From the NCBI GenBank assembly GCA_963718195.1, contig CAVQYQ010000005.1, positions 1 to 64,000 on the forward strand: 64,000 bases of DNA. Reading direction: 5' to 3'. Source of the DNA: MADRE3 sp963718195 (lineage in GTDB: Bacteria > Desulfobacterota > Desulfobulbia > Desulfobulbales > Desulfocapsaceae). The position numbers and the translations under genes were made by a program. The notes under the pieces are model-generated. The model was not told the DNA's origin. It ran no database searches and was given only the letters and a program-made list of their open reading frames with translations. How positions within the stretch are numbered: position 1 is the first letter of the stretch; each line of letters starts with the position of its first letter. This document shows positions 21,468 through 29,888 of this stretch, piece after piece.

Positions 21468-23816
21468 ATGGTGACAATCTCTTATACACTTCTGCTGTTT
21501 CTACTCGCTTTTTCTCCGCTTGCCTTTGGAACCACTGAACACTGGTCATTAATGACCGTAGAGCTCGTTGCAGGAGTGGCACTCTGCTTTTGCCTGATTG
21601 GATTACGGTTATCAGGTGAGAAGTTTTATAAGGTTCCCGGGCTTTTCCCATTATCTGTATTTCTTCTATTAATGCTGCTGCAGGTGATACCCATTCCTGT
21701 AGAGCTGTTAAAGATTATCTCACCGATGAGTTGGGAAGCTTATCGCCCGGTTTATGAGCTCATGGGTGATCAAGAGTGGTTACCAATTTCTGTCAATCAA
21801 AAAGCAACAATCCAGGAAATATTGCGAATTGGCGCATACGTGCTTTTTTATGTGTTAACGGTTCAGCTGCTGAGAACAGGTGAGAGAATCAAGAAAGTGC
21901 TGAGTTTTACTGTTATACTGGCCGCAATTATTGCTTTTCTTGCAATATTGCAGCAATTCAGTGCAGACGGTAAGTTATACTGGTTTCGTCCGTCACCGGG
22001 CGGCAATCCGGGTGGGCCATGGGTAAATATAAATCAGTATTCTGCCTATATTGAGATGATCTGCCCGCTGGCCCTTGGATTGTTCTTGTTCTACAGACCT
22101 TCTCTTTCAAGAGATCATTCCGTCCGGCAGCGTTTTGTGACATTTTTTTCCAGTCCCGGGAGTAACCTGTACTTCTTTTACGGGATTCTTTTTTTTCTGC
22201 TCTGCAGCTCTGTATTTATCTCTCTTTGCCGTGGCGGCATAATTACCATTCTGCTTTCTTGTCTTCTCTTTGCAATACTGGCAAGTATCAGGCTGCGCAA
22301 ATTTGGTCGTGCCTCGTTCTGGATAGCTTTCTGCCTGGTGTTACTTTTTATTTCCTCGATAGGGTGGCAGCCTATTTTTGATGAGTTTTCCTATGCCATA
22401 AACCCAAACGGCGGGATCAGGGATGCCCGTATTCAACTCTGGGGTGACACCGTTGGCATGATCAGAGATTATTTACTGATGGGCTCTGGCTTTGGGACCT
22501 ATATCGATGTCTATCCTTCTTATAAAACCATTGCCAATAACCTGATATTCGATCACGCTCACAATGATTATCTCGAAATGCTCACCGATGGCGGGATTGT
22601 CGGTTTTCTAATTGCCGCATGGTTTTGTTGCACAGTTTTGCTGCATGGTGTGAGGAAGATACGAGCTCGGCGAGACCGATTCGCAATTTTACTGGGAATT
22701 GGTGCTCTCACCGGAATCTGTGCAGCATTAATACATGTTGTCGTTGATTTTAACCTGCAGAATGGTGCGGTCGGTCTCTATTTTTTCTTTCTCTGCGGTC
22801 TGCTGGTTGCAATCGTAAACACCCGTTACAATTATCAGGAAACGGAATCATTTCTTGATACCGGCAGCCGGTGGACACATCGAGGAATGATCGTTCTTGC
22901 CATTGTTTTACTTATTAATACGGTCGCTGTACAATTCGGTGTTTTGCTCGCTGGTGCCAGATATGCGGAAGTAAAAACATACTATATCAGCAGCCATCTT
23001 GATCCTGAACTTCAGAATAAAATTGCCGGGGCTATCGATAAGGCTATAACGTACGATCCCTTTGAAGGAAGATATCTTTATTACCGCGGGAATATTGGGG
23101 TACTGCGTGATGGACGGAAGCAGGCATACGACTATTATCTGCAGGCTGCCAGGAAGCAACCTATGGAAGGTGTTTTTCTGCAACGCCTTGGAATGATGAT
23201 GCCAGTTGAGCAGCAGGCAGCGCTTCAGAGCTCATGTCTGAGGGATATCGACGTGCGCTCAACAAAGATAAAATGGTACTCAGTTGGGCGGAATGGTTGC
23301 TCGTAACTGGTCAGCGCGAGGAGGCAAAGGGGTTGCTGCGGGGAAGATTGATCTCTGACCCATCGCAGGGTATCCAGATGCTTCCGATTCTCCAGACTCA
23401 TCGATTTAGCAGGCAGGAAATTCTTGATGTATTACCCGGAAAGTGGAAACCTGGATCAGCTATGGTGATTTTCTGGAGAAAATTGGCGACATTGAGGAAT
23501 CGGCATATTTCCGTTCCCAGGCACTTGATTTTCTTGACGATGAAGATGAGAAAGGCCTCAATGGTTTGTCCAGTTGATCAGCTTTTACCGCAGGCAAGAC
23601 CAGCATGATAAGGCGCTCAATGTCATCAGGGAGGCGATTGAAATAATTCCCGACTATGCTCCTTTCCACAACTGGCTTGGCGATTACTATCGATAAGAAG
23701 GAATCTTGTATCGTGCCAGGGAAGAGTACCAGCAGGCAGTGATTCTTGAGCCGAAAAATAACGCTTATCGCAGGAAGCTGAAGAAAATTGAGCTTGATAT
23801 TGAGTTCGGGAATTAA
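21468..23816 (+). CDS. O-antigen ligase/polymerase with C-terminal TPR region (frameshifted)
   Basis: Corrected length about 780 residues. The first 480 residues hold a dozen membrane helices and the Wzy_C/ligase loop (GGNPGGPWVNINQYSAYIE, LWGDTVGMIRDYLLMGSGFG, DHAHNDYLEMLTDGG). The His and Asn of HNDYLE are diagnostic of this family. The remainder is a TPR-like helical region (DKAITYDPFEGRYLYYRG, REEAKGLLRGRL, AREEYQQAVILEPKNN). Frame breaks lie near 23205, 23445, 23570 and 23695, all in the TPR part. It is the second polymerase-type protein of the locus and may be the ligase, or the true polymerase. Confidence 0.85.
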
Positions 23817-23857
23817 CCCAAATATGTCATGTTTAACATGTTCATGAAATATCCGGG

Positions 23858-24451
23858 TTAATCTGTTACATGCTTCTCGGCAAATTGAGCCATTAACTCA
23901 TGGACCTTATAGGGCGGGCGAACTTCGAAGAAACTGTCGGCCACCATGTGGCCAATTTCATGGGCAAGGACTTTGAGGCGGGTGTCGTCCACTGAAATGT
24001 AGATGGTTTTCTGTGCAATAGAATAGTAGGCGATATGGTTAACCGATTTACCGTAATTTTTCTTGTAGACTTTCGATACATCCCGGGCAGTTGGAAGTAA
24101 AACCAGATTGAAACGAAGGTTATCGGGAAACATATCGAGCACGACCTCTACCTTTTCTACGATTATATCTACCTTGGCTTGCACCTCGTCCTGGACGGTA
24201 ATGAGATTTTTTCTCTTCAGCATTCGTGATAGATTACGGCCGAGATAGAGGTTATCGTTAAACTCTTTCAATAAACTCGGGTCACTGCAACTGATTGTCG
24301 CATACCGACTGCCGGCGGACAAATGAGCCGGAGCACAGAGCAGAAAAAGGGTGACAAGGTATGCAACCACCCTTGTAAAACAACATGGCGAGCCTGATGA
24401 TAAACCAAAAACCTTTGGTTTCGTCTGGCCGGTTGACTTCAGGCTATTCAT
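23858..24451 (-). CDS. Zincin-like exported protein with HExxH
   Basis: A 197-residue protein. A hydrophobic signal segment (about 28-46) precedes a mature domain with VLAHEIGHMV (His164, Glu165, His168), the zinc-binding HExxH motif; Glu185 in VHELMAQF is a possible third ligand as in gluzincins. It could be an active small metalloprotease of the envelope or a degenerate one. It is the last gene of a three-gene minus-strand operon and overlaps the HAMP gene by eight bases. The family is not recognised further. Confidence 0.7.
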   Translation of the reverse strand: MNSLKSTGQTKPKVFGLSSGSPCCFTRVVAYLVTLFLLCAPAHLSAGSRYATISCSDPSLLKEFNDNLYLGRNLSRMLKRKNLITVQDEVQAKVDIIVEKVEVVLDMFPDNLRFNLVLLPTARDVSKVYKKNYGKSVNHIAYYSIAQKTIYISVDDTRLKVLAHEIGHMVADSFFEVRPPYKVHELMAQFAEKHVTD

Positions 24452-25052
24452 TACTGAGTGTGAAAAATTTTAACTGGGACCGGAGTTTTTCATTGTGGTT
24501 TCTGATGGCCAGACAAATACTGGTGGCATCTTCGGGGCTGATATGAGCACTGTCAAGGTTCTCATACTGGTTGAGCAGATTGTTTATCGCTTCAGCATTG
24601 CGATCTATCTCTGAAAGTTTTGAAGACATCATTTTATTGAAATTATTTATTTTTTGAGCAAGATCCTTGCCGTCATCTTTTTCTCGCAGATGAATCGTTT
24701 CTGATAGATCACCTTCGGCCATGTTGGCCAGATTTCGCTCAAAACGGTACAATGGTCCAGCGATCCGATGTGTTCCGACGATTGCAGCTAATACCAGGAG
24801 CGTTCCGCCAATCAGAAGAAAAAGCCAGTTTGCCGCAGCAGCGCTCTTGAACAGCATCCATGGCGTTCGGCCAAACTGGAGATCATTGTTGTGGTAGCTG
24901 ATTGTCATCGTGTCGGCCGAGAAAAAAGCAAGTAGTGAGAGAAGAAGCAGGCAGCTGAAAATTGCAGATGCAAAGATAACCAGGGCAAATCGACCCTGAT
25001 AGTCTTTTTTGATAAAGAAGTTCCTGACGTTACGCTTATATCGGACAGCCAT
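24444..25052 (-). CDS. HAMP-domain membrane protein
   Basis: A 202-residue protein with two membrane helices (about 22-44 and 73-95) bracketing a short periplasmic loop. A HAMP linker follows (HRIAGPLYRFERNLANMAEGDLS) and then a coiled coil. There is no kinase, methyl-accepting or GGDEF output domain, so it would pass a signal to a partner or act structurally. It lies two bases after the SurA-like gene and overlaps the zincin gene: one operon. Confidence 0.75.
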   Translation of the reverse strand: MAVRYKRNVRNFFIKKDYQGRFALVIFASAIFSCLLLLSLLAFFSADTMTISYHNNDLQFGRTPWMLFKSAAAANWLFLLIGGTLLVLAAIVGTHRIAGPLYRFERNLANMAEGDLSETIHLREKDDGKDLAQKINNFNKMMSSKLSEIDRNAEAINNLLNQYENLDSAHISPEDATSICLAIRNHNEKLRSQLKFFTLSNE

Positions 25053-25054
25053 AA

Positions 25055-25798
25055 TTAATTGTTATCCTCTCTTATTGTAATGTCGGCGCCGGATACCAGA
25101 CTGTTTATCCAGCTGTTCAGCTGCTGTTCACGCTTATGTGTTGAGATAATTGATTGCACCATCTCTCTTGGAATAGCAGAGATATCTGGGCGGGTTTCAC
25201 CTGTGAGGTTATCAACCCGGATTGCAAACCATTCATTACCGGTATCAAAAACAGCCCGCGTATTTCCTGGTTGCAACCCAACAAGCAGGGGCTGCATGGT
25301 GGAGGAAAGATCGTCGAAGCGTTCGGTTTCAGGGGTACTGGCGCTCCAGTCGATTTCAGGAGCAATCTGGCTGCCGGTTCCCTGGGCGATTGAAAATGTT
25401 ATGGTCTTGCCAAAATAGCTGAGAAACTGGTCAATTTCTTCCTCTGTCACCGCATCATCTATTGTCTGATTATGTCGTTCTAAGAGGATTTTTATCAGGG
25501 ATTGTTCGTAATATTTTTTAATTGCCTCTCTGAACTCGGGCTCCTTGTCGATCTTTTGGCGTTGGGCCTCCTGGAGCAGTACTTGTTCAATCACCACTGA
25601 GTTGAGAAATTCCAGACGATTTTCATGGTGGGACGGCCGGCTTTTCTCCGATGTCTCGAGCATGCTGCTGGTGATATTGCTGTCATTTACCTTTACGACA
25701 ACATTTTTTTCTTCCGGGGCCGGCGATGGCACAATAATCAGGATGGTTACAAGAGAGAGTGCTGCTAAAAAGCAGACAATGATGATCAAATATTTCAT
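25055..25798 (-). CDS. SurA-like periplasmic chaperone / PPIase-type protein
   Basis: A 247-residue protein with an N-terminal membrane anchor or signal (3-24). A SurA_N-like helical region follows (VVVKVNDSNITSSMLE, NSVVIEQVLLQEAQRQKID, FREAIKKYYEQSLIKILLE). A degenerate parvulin-like region follows (WFAIRVDNLTGETRP). It probably assists folding of exported proteins, perhaps the adjacent locus's barrel or zincin protein. First gene of the minus-strand operon. PPIase activity is not supported by any residue I can point to. Confidence 0.7.
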   Translation of the reverse strand: MKYLIIIVCFLAALSLVTILIIVPSPAPEEKNVVVKVNDSNITSSMLETSEKSRPSHHENRLEFLNSVVIEQVLLQEAQRQKIDKEPEFREAIKKYYEQSLIKILLERHNQTIDDAVTEEEIDQFLSYFGKTITFSIAQGTGSQIAPEIDWSASTPETERFDDLSSTMQPLLVGLQPGNTRAVFDTGNEWFAIRVDNLTGETRPDISAIPREMVQSIISTHKREQQLNSWINSLVSGADITIREDNN

Positions 25799-25841
25799 GG
25801 TGTATCTGCACTGGTTGAAATTAATAATACAATATATGTAT

Positions 25842-25983
25842 GAGCCACTTGCAAAACGTCCTTTTCGCTCAATCTCTACGTTATGATTAAATTTTTATCC
25901 TCGGAATATCAATTATATACCTGCGGTAAAAATTTTTCACATGCCTTGACTTAGAACGAAAATGATCATTTTGCAAAAGGCTC
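25842..25983. repeat. 142-bp MITE-like repeat, copy 1
   Basis: Starts GAGCC-xx-TTGCAAAA and ends with its inverted form TTTTGCAAAAGGCTC. A second copy of identical length lies at 38803-38944, about 89% identical (16 mismatches counted by eye). The interior is an imperfect palindrome. There is no coding capacity. It lies upstream of the SurA-like gene, between divergent or unrelated genes. Terminal inverted repeats and short length fit a MITE or a palindromic intergenic element. Confidence 0.75.
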
Positions 25984-26170
25984 GTATATGATATTATTAT
26001 CAGTGAGTTATGGATATAATGCAAGGTAAATCAGGTACGGCTCAGGCAGGGTTGGAAGAAAAGAGATTTTATACCAGGATCCTGGTAGAAAAACCCCGTA
26101 ATCGAGGAAGGCGGCAATTACCAAGAGTGATTACCATATTGAAACGGCAATTACGAAAAGGTGTTACGTG

Positions 26171-26359
26171 TCAGGCGTAAAAGTCTATTCGTCCCTGCTT
26201 TTCCGGTTCAACTTTTCGTACCTCAGCAGGTATTTCCCTCTGCTGGGTCTCAACCGCTTCATCTTGTTCTTCCTGGGTTCTCTGGAGAAGATCCTTGCCA
26301 ACATTGGCTTTGTTGACAGCGGCCTCTCTGGCGGCAAGTGTTGCTGAGCTGATTTCCAT
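26171..26359 (-). CDS. Small protein, 62 aa, YjfB-like
   Basis: A short helical protein starting MEISSATLAAREAAV, rich in Ala, Glu and Gln, ending QGRIDFYA. The start ATG follows an AGGGGA box on the minus strand. The N-terminal pattern and the C-terminal G-x-I-x-x-YA ending resemble the small YjfB/putative motility protein family, which is not functionally defined. No partner is evident nearby. Confidence 0.5.
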   Translation of the reverse strand: MEISSATLAAREAAVNKANVGKDLLQRTQEEQDEAVETQQREIPAEVRKVEPEKQGRIDFYA

Positions 26360-26475
26360 ACCGTCCCCTGTTGCCTGAAGGTTAACAATTACACATTATT
26401 TATTGCAATTTGCACGCCTGTCTTGAAAAGAATAAAACTATAGATCGCATTTCACTTGAATCTCTGAGAACGAGA

Positions 26476-26727
26476 TTAGAGGAGGTTGTTTCTTTGCAAA
26501 AACTGCTCGATGGATGCCTGGGACAGTATCAGGCCGCTCAGCAGGTCGTCACCATAGGCGATCGCGGGCACCATCCTGACGCCGTTGTTCAATGCTTTGG
26601 CGGGGTGTCGTAATACGTTTATCTCAACAACAGATGCAGGGTACTTATTGCCAAGAAGTTCTCGTAAATATTTGCGTGTCCTGGCACACCGGGGACATAG
26701 AGAAATATGATAGAATGATATCAACAT
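26476..26727 (-). CDS. Glutaredoxin/thioredoxin-like protein
   Basis: An 83-residue thioredoxin-fold protein with active-site CPRC (Cys11, Cys14) after the first strand ISFYHISL. RMVPAIAYGDDLLSG is the cis-Pro loop, followed by the last helix. A dithiol glutaredoxin-like reductase, as commonly found in sulfate reducers. The next gene to the right begins at 27085; the gap 26728-27084 shows no ORF, RNA or clear promoter. Confidence 0.75.
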   Translation of the reverse strand: MLISFYHISLCPRCARTRKYLRELLGNKYPASVVEINVLRHPAKALNNGVRMVPAIAYGDDLLSGLILSQASIEQFLQRNNLL

Positions 26728-27084
26728 AATTTATTTGTAATAAGAGGGGGTAGGGCCTATATTAGTCAAATTATCATCATAAGCTTCAGATTATGTAATG
26801 AAATTACGAAATAAAATCGGTTTGCTGATATGATTAATGGTGTTCTTCTGGAGAGAATGGCCATGCATAAAAGAGACCTTTGTGTTGCTTGTAATGATTG
26901 ATGATCAGGCTGTCAAGAAATCATCACGGCTGATACGTAGGCTGATTTGCCGATTAAAAGAATAATGTTTTGGACAGGCTGCCACCTCGCTTGTCTGAAT
27001 TATGAAAGCATGCTGAAGAAACAGCATTGCATCTTGAGATATAAACCGTAAACAGGACCGATTTAATTCGGCGATGGTGTCGCT

Positions 27085-27726
27085 ATGTTTATCTCTGACT
27101 ATATGACTGCTCACCCGCTAACCATTTCAGCAGACATGTTGCTGCCTGAGGCCCGAGAGCTCCTCACCGAGCATCATTTCAGGCATCTTCCCGTGGTTGA
27201 CAAAGATAACAGGTTAATCGGGATGATATCCGATCGTGATTTGAGGTCGGCATATCCCTCGACAATACTCACTGATACCGAGCGCGATAAGGCTTTTGAG
27301 AAGGTGGAGCAGACGGTGGTGAAGGAGATTATGTCCCAGAACTGTTCCTGCCTGACACGCGCTTCGACGCTTGATGACGCACTCATGGTTTTTGAGCGCG
27401 ATAAGGTTGGGGCTTTGCCGGTCGTTACTGAAGATGATGTGGTTATCGGTATATTTTCAATGCGGGATCTCACCGCGGCCTATAAAAAGCTGTTTGGAGC
27501 TGCTGAGAAGGGCTCTGAGCTGATAGCGATACTTAATGATGCCAAATCCAATAGCCTGAGCAAGATCGCATCACTTCTTGAAACCAATGATATCGTATGC
27601 ACCCGCCTGATTAATATTGGCGAGGTTTCAGGTTTTGACCGCATTTATCTGCGGGTAAATACGAGTATCGTCGGCCATGTGCAAAAGTTGCTCCAGGACG
27701 GCGGGTTCACCTTGTTGAAGCCATAA
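27085..27726 (+). CDS. Tandem CBS-domain protein
   Basis: A 213-residue protein. CBS1 (about 1-60: VSDYMTAHP-like start, RHLPVVDKDNRLIGMISDRD) and CBS2 (about 78-135: IMSQNCSCLTRASTLDDAL, GALPVVTEDDVVIGIFSMRD) form a Bateman pair that binds adenine nucleotides. The last 65 residues look like an ACT-type domain. Located 37 bases before the ADP-forming acyl-CoA synthetase gene, it may sense energy charge for that pathway. ATG at 27085 has only a weak ribosome binding site. Confidence 0.88.
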   Translation: MFISDYMTAHPLTISADMLLPEARELLTEHHFRHLPVVDKDNRLIGMISDRDLRSAYPSTILTDTERDKAFEKVEQTVVKEIMSQNCSCLTRASTLDDALMVFERDKVGALPVVTEDDVVIGIFSMRDLTAAYKKLFGAAEKGSELIAILNDAKSNSLSKIASLLETNDIVCTRLINIGEVSGFDRIYLRVNTSIVGHVQKLLQDGGFTLLKP

Positions 27727-27763
27727 GTGTGAAATAATAGGGGCACGTTCCTGAGGAGACGAG

Positions 27764-29860
27764 ATGAGCCTTGATGTTTTTTTTACCCCTCGATCGATTG
27801 CGGTGGTTGGTGCTTCTCGAACTCCTGGTAAAGTTGGCCATGATGTCATGGTCAATATTTCATCATCCGGTTACCAGGGCGAGATCGTCGCCATAAACCC
27901 TGAAGCTGACAGTCTGCTTGGAATTTCCTGTTATCCAGATCTCCAGTCCTACGGTAAGGAGGTTGATCTGGCAATTATTGTCGTTCCCAACGAAGTTGCC
28001 CTGAAGACGGTAACTGATTGTATCAATGCAGGAGTCAGAGGAATCGTGGTGATTTCTTCCGGGTTCCGGGAGCTGGGGCAGGAGGGGCTGGATCTTGAGA
28101 AAAAGATGGTTGATATCTGCAGAAAACGTGCAGTTCGCCTCCTTGGACCCAATTGCATGGGAATCATCAATACTGATGTCGGCCTGAACAGCTCGTTTAT
28201 TGGTCGAAAACCGAATAAAGGTCCGATTTCCATTTTCTCCCAGTCCGGCGCGGTCTGTGCCGCTATGCTCGACATCTGCAGCTCCCGGCATCTCGGGGTT
28301 TCAAAAATGGTAAGTATTGGCAACAAGGCGGATATTAACGAGATAGATTTATTGTCCTGGCTGGCAAAAGATGAGAATACCAAAGTTATTATCGGATATC
28401 TCGAAGATATCAGTGCAGGCGACGGATTTGTAAAGGCAGCTGAGGAAGCAGCCTCTGCAAAACCGGTGATCATTCTCAAATCAGGGACAACAGCGACCGG
28501 GCTGAAGGCCGCAGCGTCTCACACCGGTGTTCTGGCAGGGGTGGATACTGCCTATGGTGCAGCCTTTAAGCGTTCAGGCGTTGTCAGGGCAGATACCTTC
28601 GAAGCGCTGTTTGACTATGCCACTGCCCTTGCCCTGCAGCCACTGCCAAAAGGAAACCGGATACTGATCATTACCAATGCCGGCGGTCCCGGAACCATGG
28701 CCGCTGATGCGGTTGAAAAGGCGGGAATGCAGGTGGCAATCCTGGAGAACCGGACCGTTACCTTCCTCCGGGAAAAACTGCCGCGGGAAGCGGCGGTTAA
28801 TAATCCGATAGATGTTCTGGGAGATGCTGATCCTGAGCGCTATGTAACGGCTATTGAGACTGCTCAGAGTGATCCGACGGTCGATGCTATTTTGCTGATC
28901 ATGACCCCGCAGACGATGACAAGACCAGCAGACACAGCACTTGCCATCGCCAACGCGCTTGATGGCTCAAAGCCTGTCGTTGCATCATTTATGGGCGGAG
29001 ATGATATTCTTCCCGGCAGAAGGGAGCTCTCTGCTGCCGGTCTTCCCGATTATGATACACCGGAGCGGGCCGTTGATGCATTGCGGGCCATGTATAACTA
29101 CGGTCTCTGGAAAAACAGGCCCCCCCGCCAGATCACCCACTTCAGGGTCAATAGAAGACGTGTTGAACGTATTATTACACGACGCCTGCGTACCGGTCGG
29201 CTGGTTATCGGAGAGGTGAAGGGTAAGGATGTGCTCAACGCCTACGGGTTCAAAATTCCTGTCGGTGCTCTAGCAGTAAACGCTGAAGAGGCAATTGAGA
29301 TTGCAGAACGTATCGGATACCCGGTTGCACTTAAAATCGTTTCACCAAATATCCTTCACAAGAGCGACATGGGAGGGATCCAGCTGAATCTCAACAATGG
29401 TGAAGCCCTTGAAGACGCCTACGACCTGATGATGCTTAAGATCAAAAAACGGGCACCAGAGGCACAGATCGATGGTATCTATGTGGAACAGATGGTAGCG
29501 CGAGGCCTCGAGGTGATTCTCGGTATGAACCGTGACCCCCAGTTCGGACCAATGCTCATGTTTGGCCTCGGTGGTATTTTTGTTGAGGTCCTCAAGGATG
29601 TAACGTTTCATCTTGCGCCGATCACTGAATCAGAAGCGGTTCAGATGCTCAAATCGACAAGGTCATACGCCATGCTTGAAGGGCAGCGAGGGCACCAGGG
29701 CGTCGATCTCAACGCCATTGCTGTCGGACTGCAGAGAATCAGTCAGTTGACGACCGACTTTCCCCAGATCACCGAGCTTGATATTAATCCCTATATCGTT
29801 GGTAGTGCCGGAACCGATCCAGTCGTTGCAGATGTTCACATGACCTTGGCTAAACCCTGA
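27764..29860 (+). CDS. ADP-forming acetyl/acyl-CoA synthetase
   Basis: A 698-residue fused alpha-beta enzyme: acyl-CoA + ADP + Pi to acid + CoA + ATP (reversible). The CoA-binding domain (IAVVGASRTPGKVGHDV, LLGPNCMGIIN) is followed by the ligase domain with the phospho-His at 253 (AASHTGVLAG) and a C-terminal ATP-grasp domain (about 480-698: GYPVALKIVSPNILHKSDMGG). Length and order match bifunctional acetate-CoA ligases (ADP-forming). Its GAGGAG ribosome binding site and close spacing to the CoA-transferase gene suggest one operon for substrate-level ATP formation or acid activation. Confidence 0.92.
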   Translation: MSLDVFFTPRSIAVVGASRTPGKVGHDVMVNISSSGYQGEIVAINPEADSLLGISCYPDLQSYGKEVDLAIIVVPNEVALKTVTDCINAGVRGIVVISSGFRELGQEGLDLEKKMVDICRKRAVRLLGPNCMGIINTDVGLNSSFIGRKPNKGPISIFSQSGAVCAAMLDICSSRHLGVSKMVSIGNKADINEIDLLSWLAKDENTKVIIGYLEDISAGDGFVKAAEEAASAKPVIILKSGTTATGLKAAASHTGVLAGVDTAYGAAFKRSGVVRADTFEALFDYATALALQPLPKGNRILIITNAGGPGTMAADAVEKAGMQVAILENRTVTFLREKLPREAAVNNPIDVLGDADPERYVTAIETAQSDPTVDAILLIMTPQTMTRPADTALAIANALDGSKPVVASFMGGDDILPGRRELSAAGLPDYDTPERAVDALRAMYNYGLWKNRPPRQITHFRVNRRRVERIITRRLRTGRLVIGEVKGKDVLNAYGFKIPVGALAVNAEEAIEIAERIGYPVALKIVSPNILHKSDMGGIQLNLNNGEALEDAYDLMMLKIKKRAPEAQIDGIYVEQMVARGLEVILGMNRDPQFGPMLMFGLGGIFVEVLKDVTFHLAPITESEAVQMLKSTRSYAMLEGQRGHQGVDLNAIAVGLQRISQLTTDFPQITELDINPYIVGSAGTDPVVADVHMTLAKP

Positions 29861-29888
29861 TCGATAACGTGGAACAGAAGGACGTGCG

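Noticed and set aside
26010..26180. 56-codon plus-strand ORF
   Set aside because: Runs into the converging small gene, no ribosome binding site, no family resemblance.
26410..26613. 67-codon plus-strand ORF
   Set aside because: Antisense to the CPRC glutaredoxin-like gene, which has the real motif.
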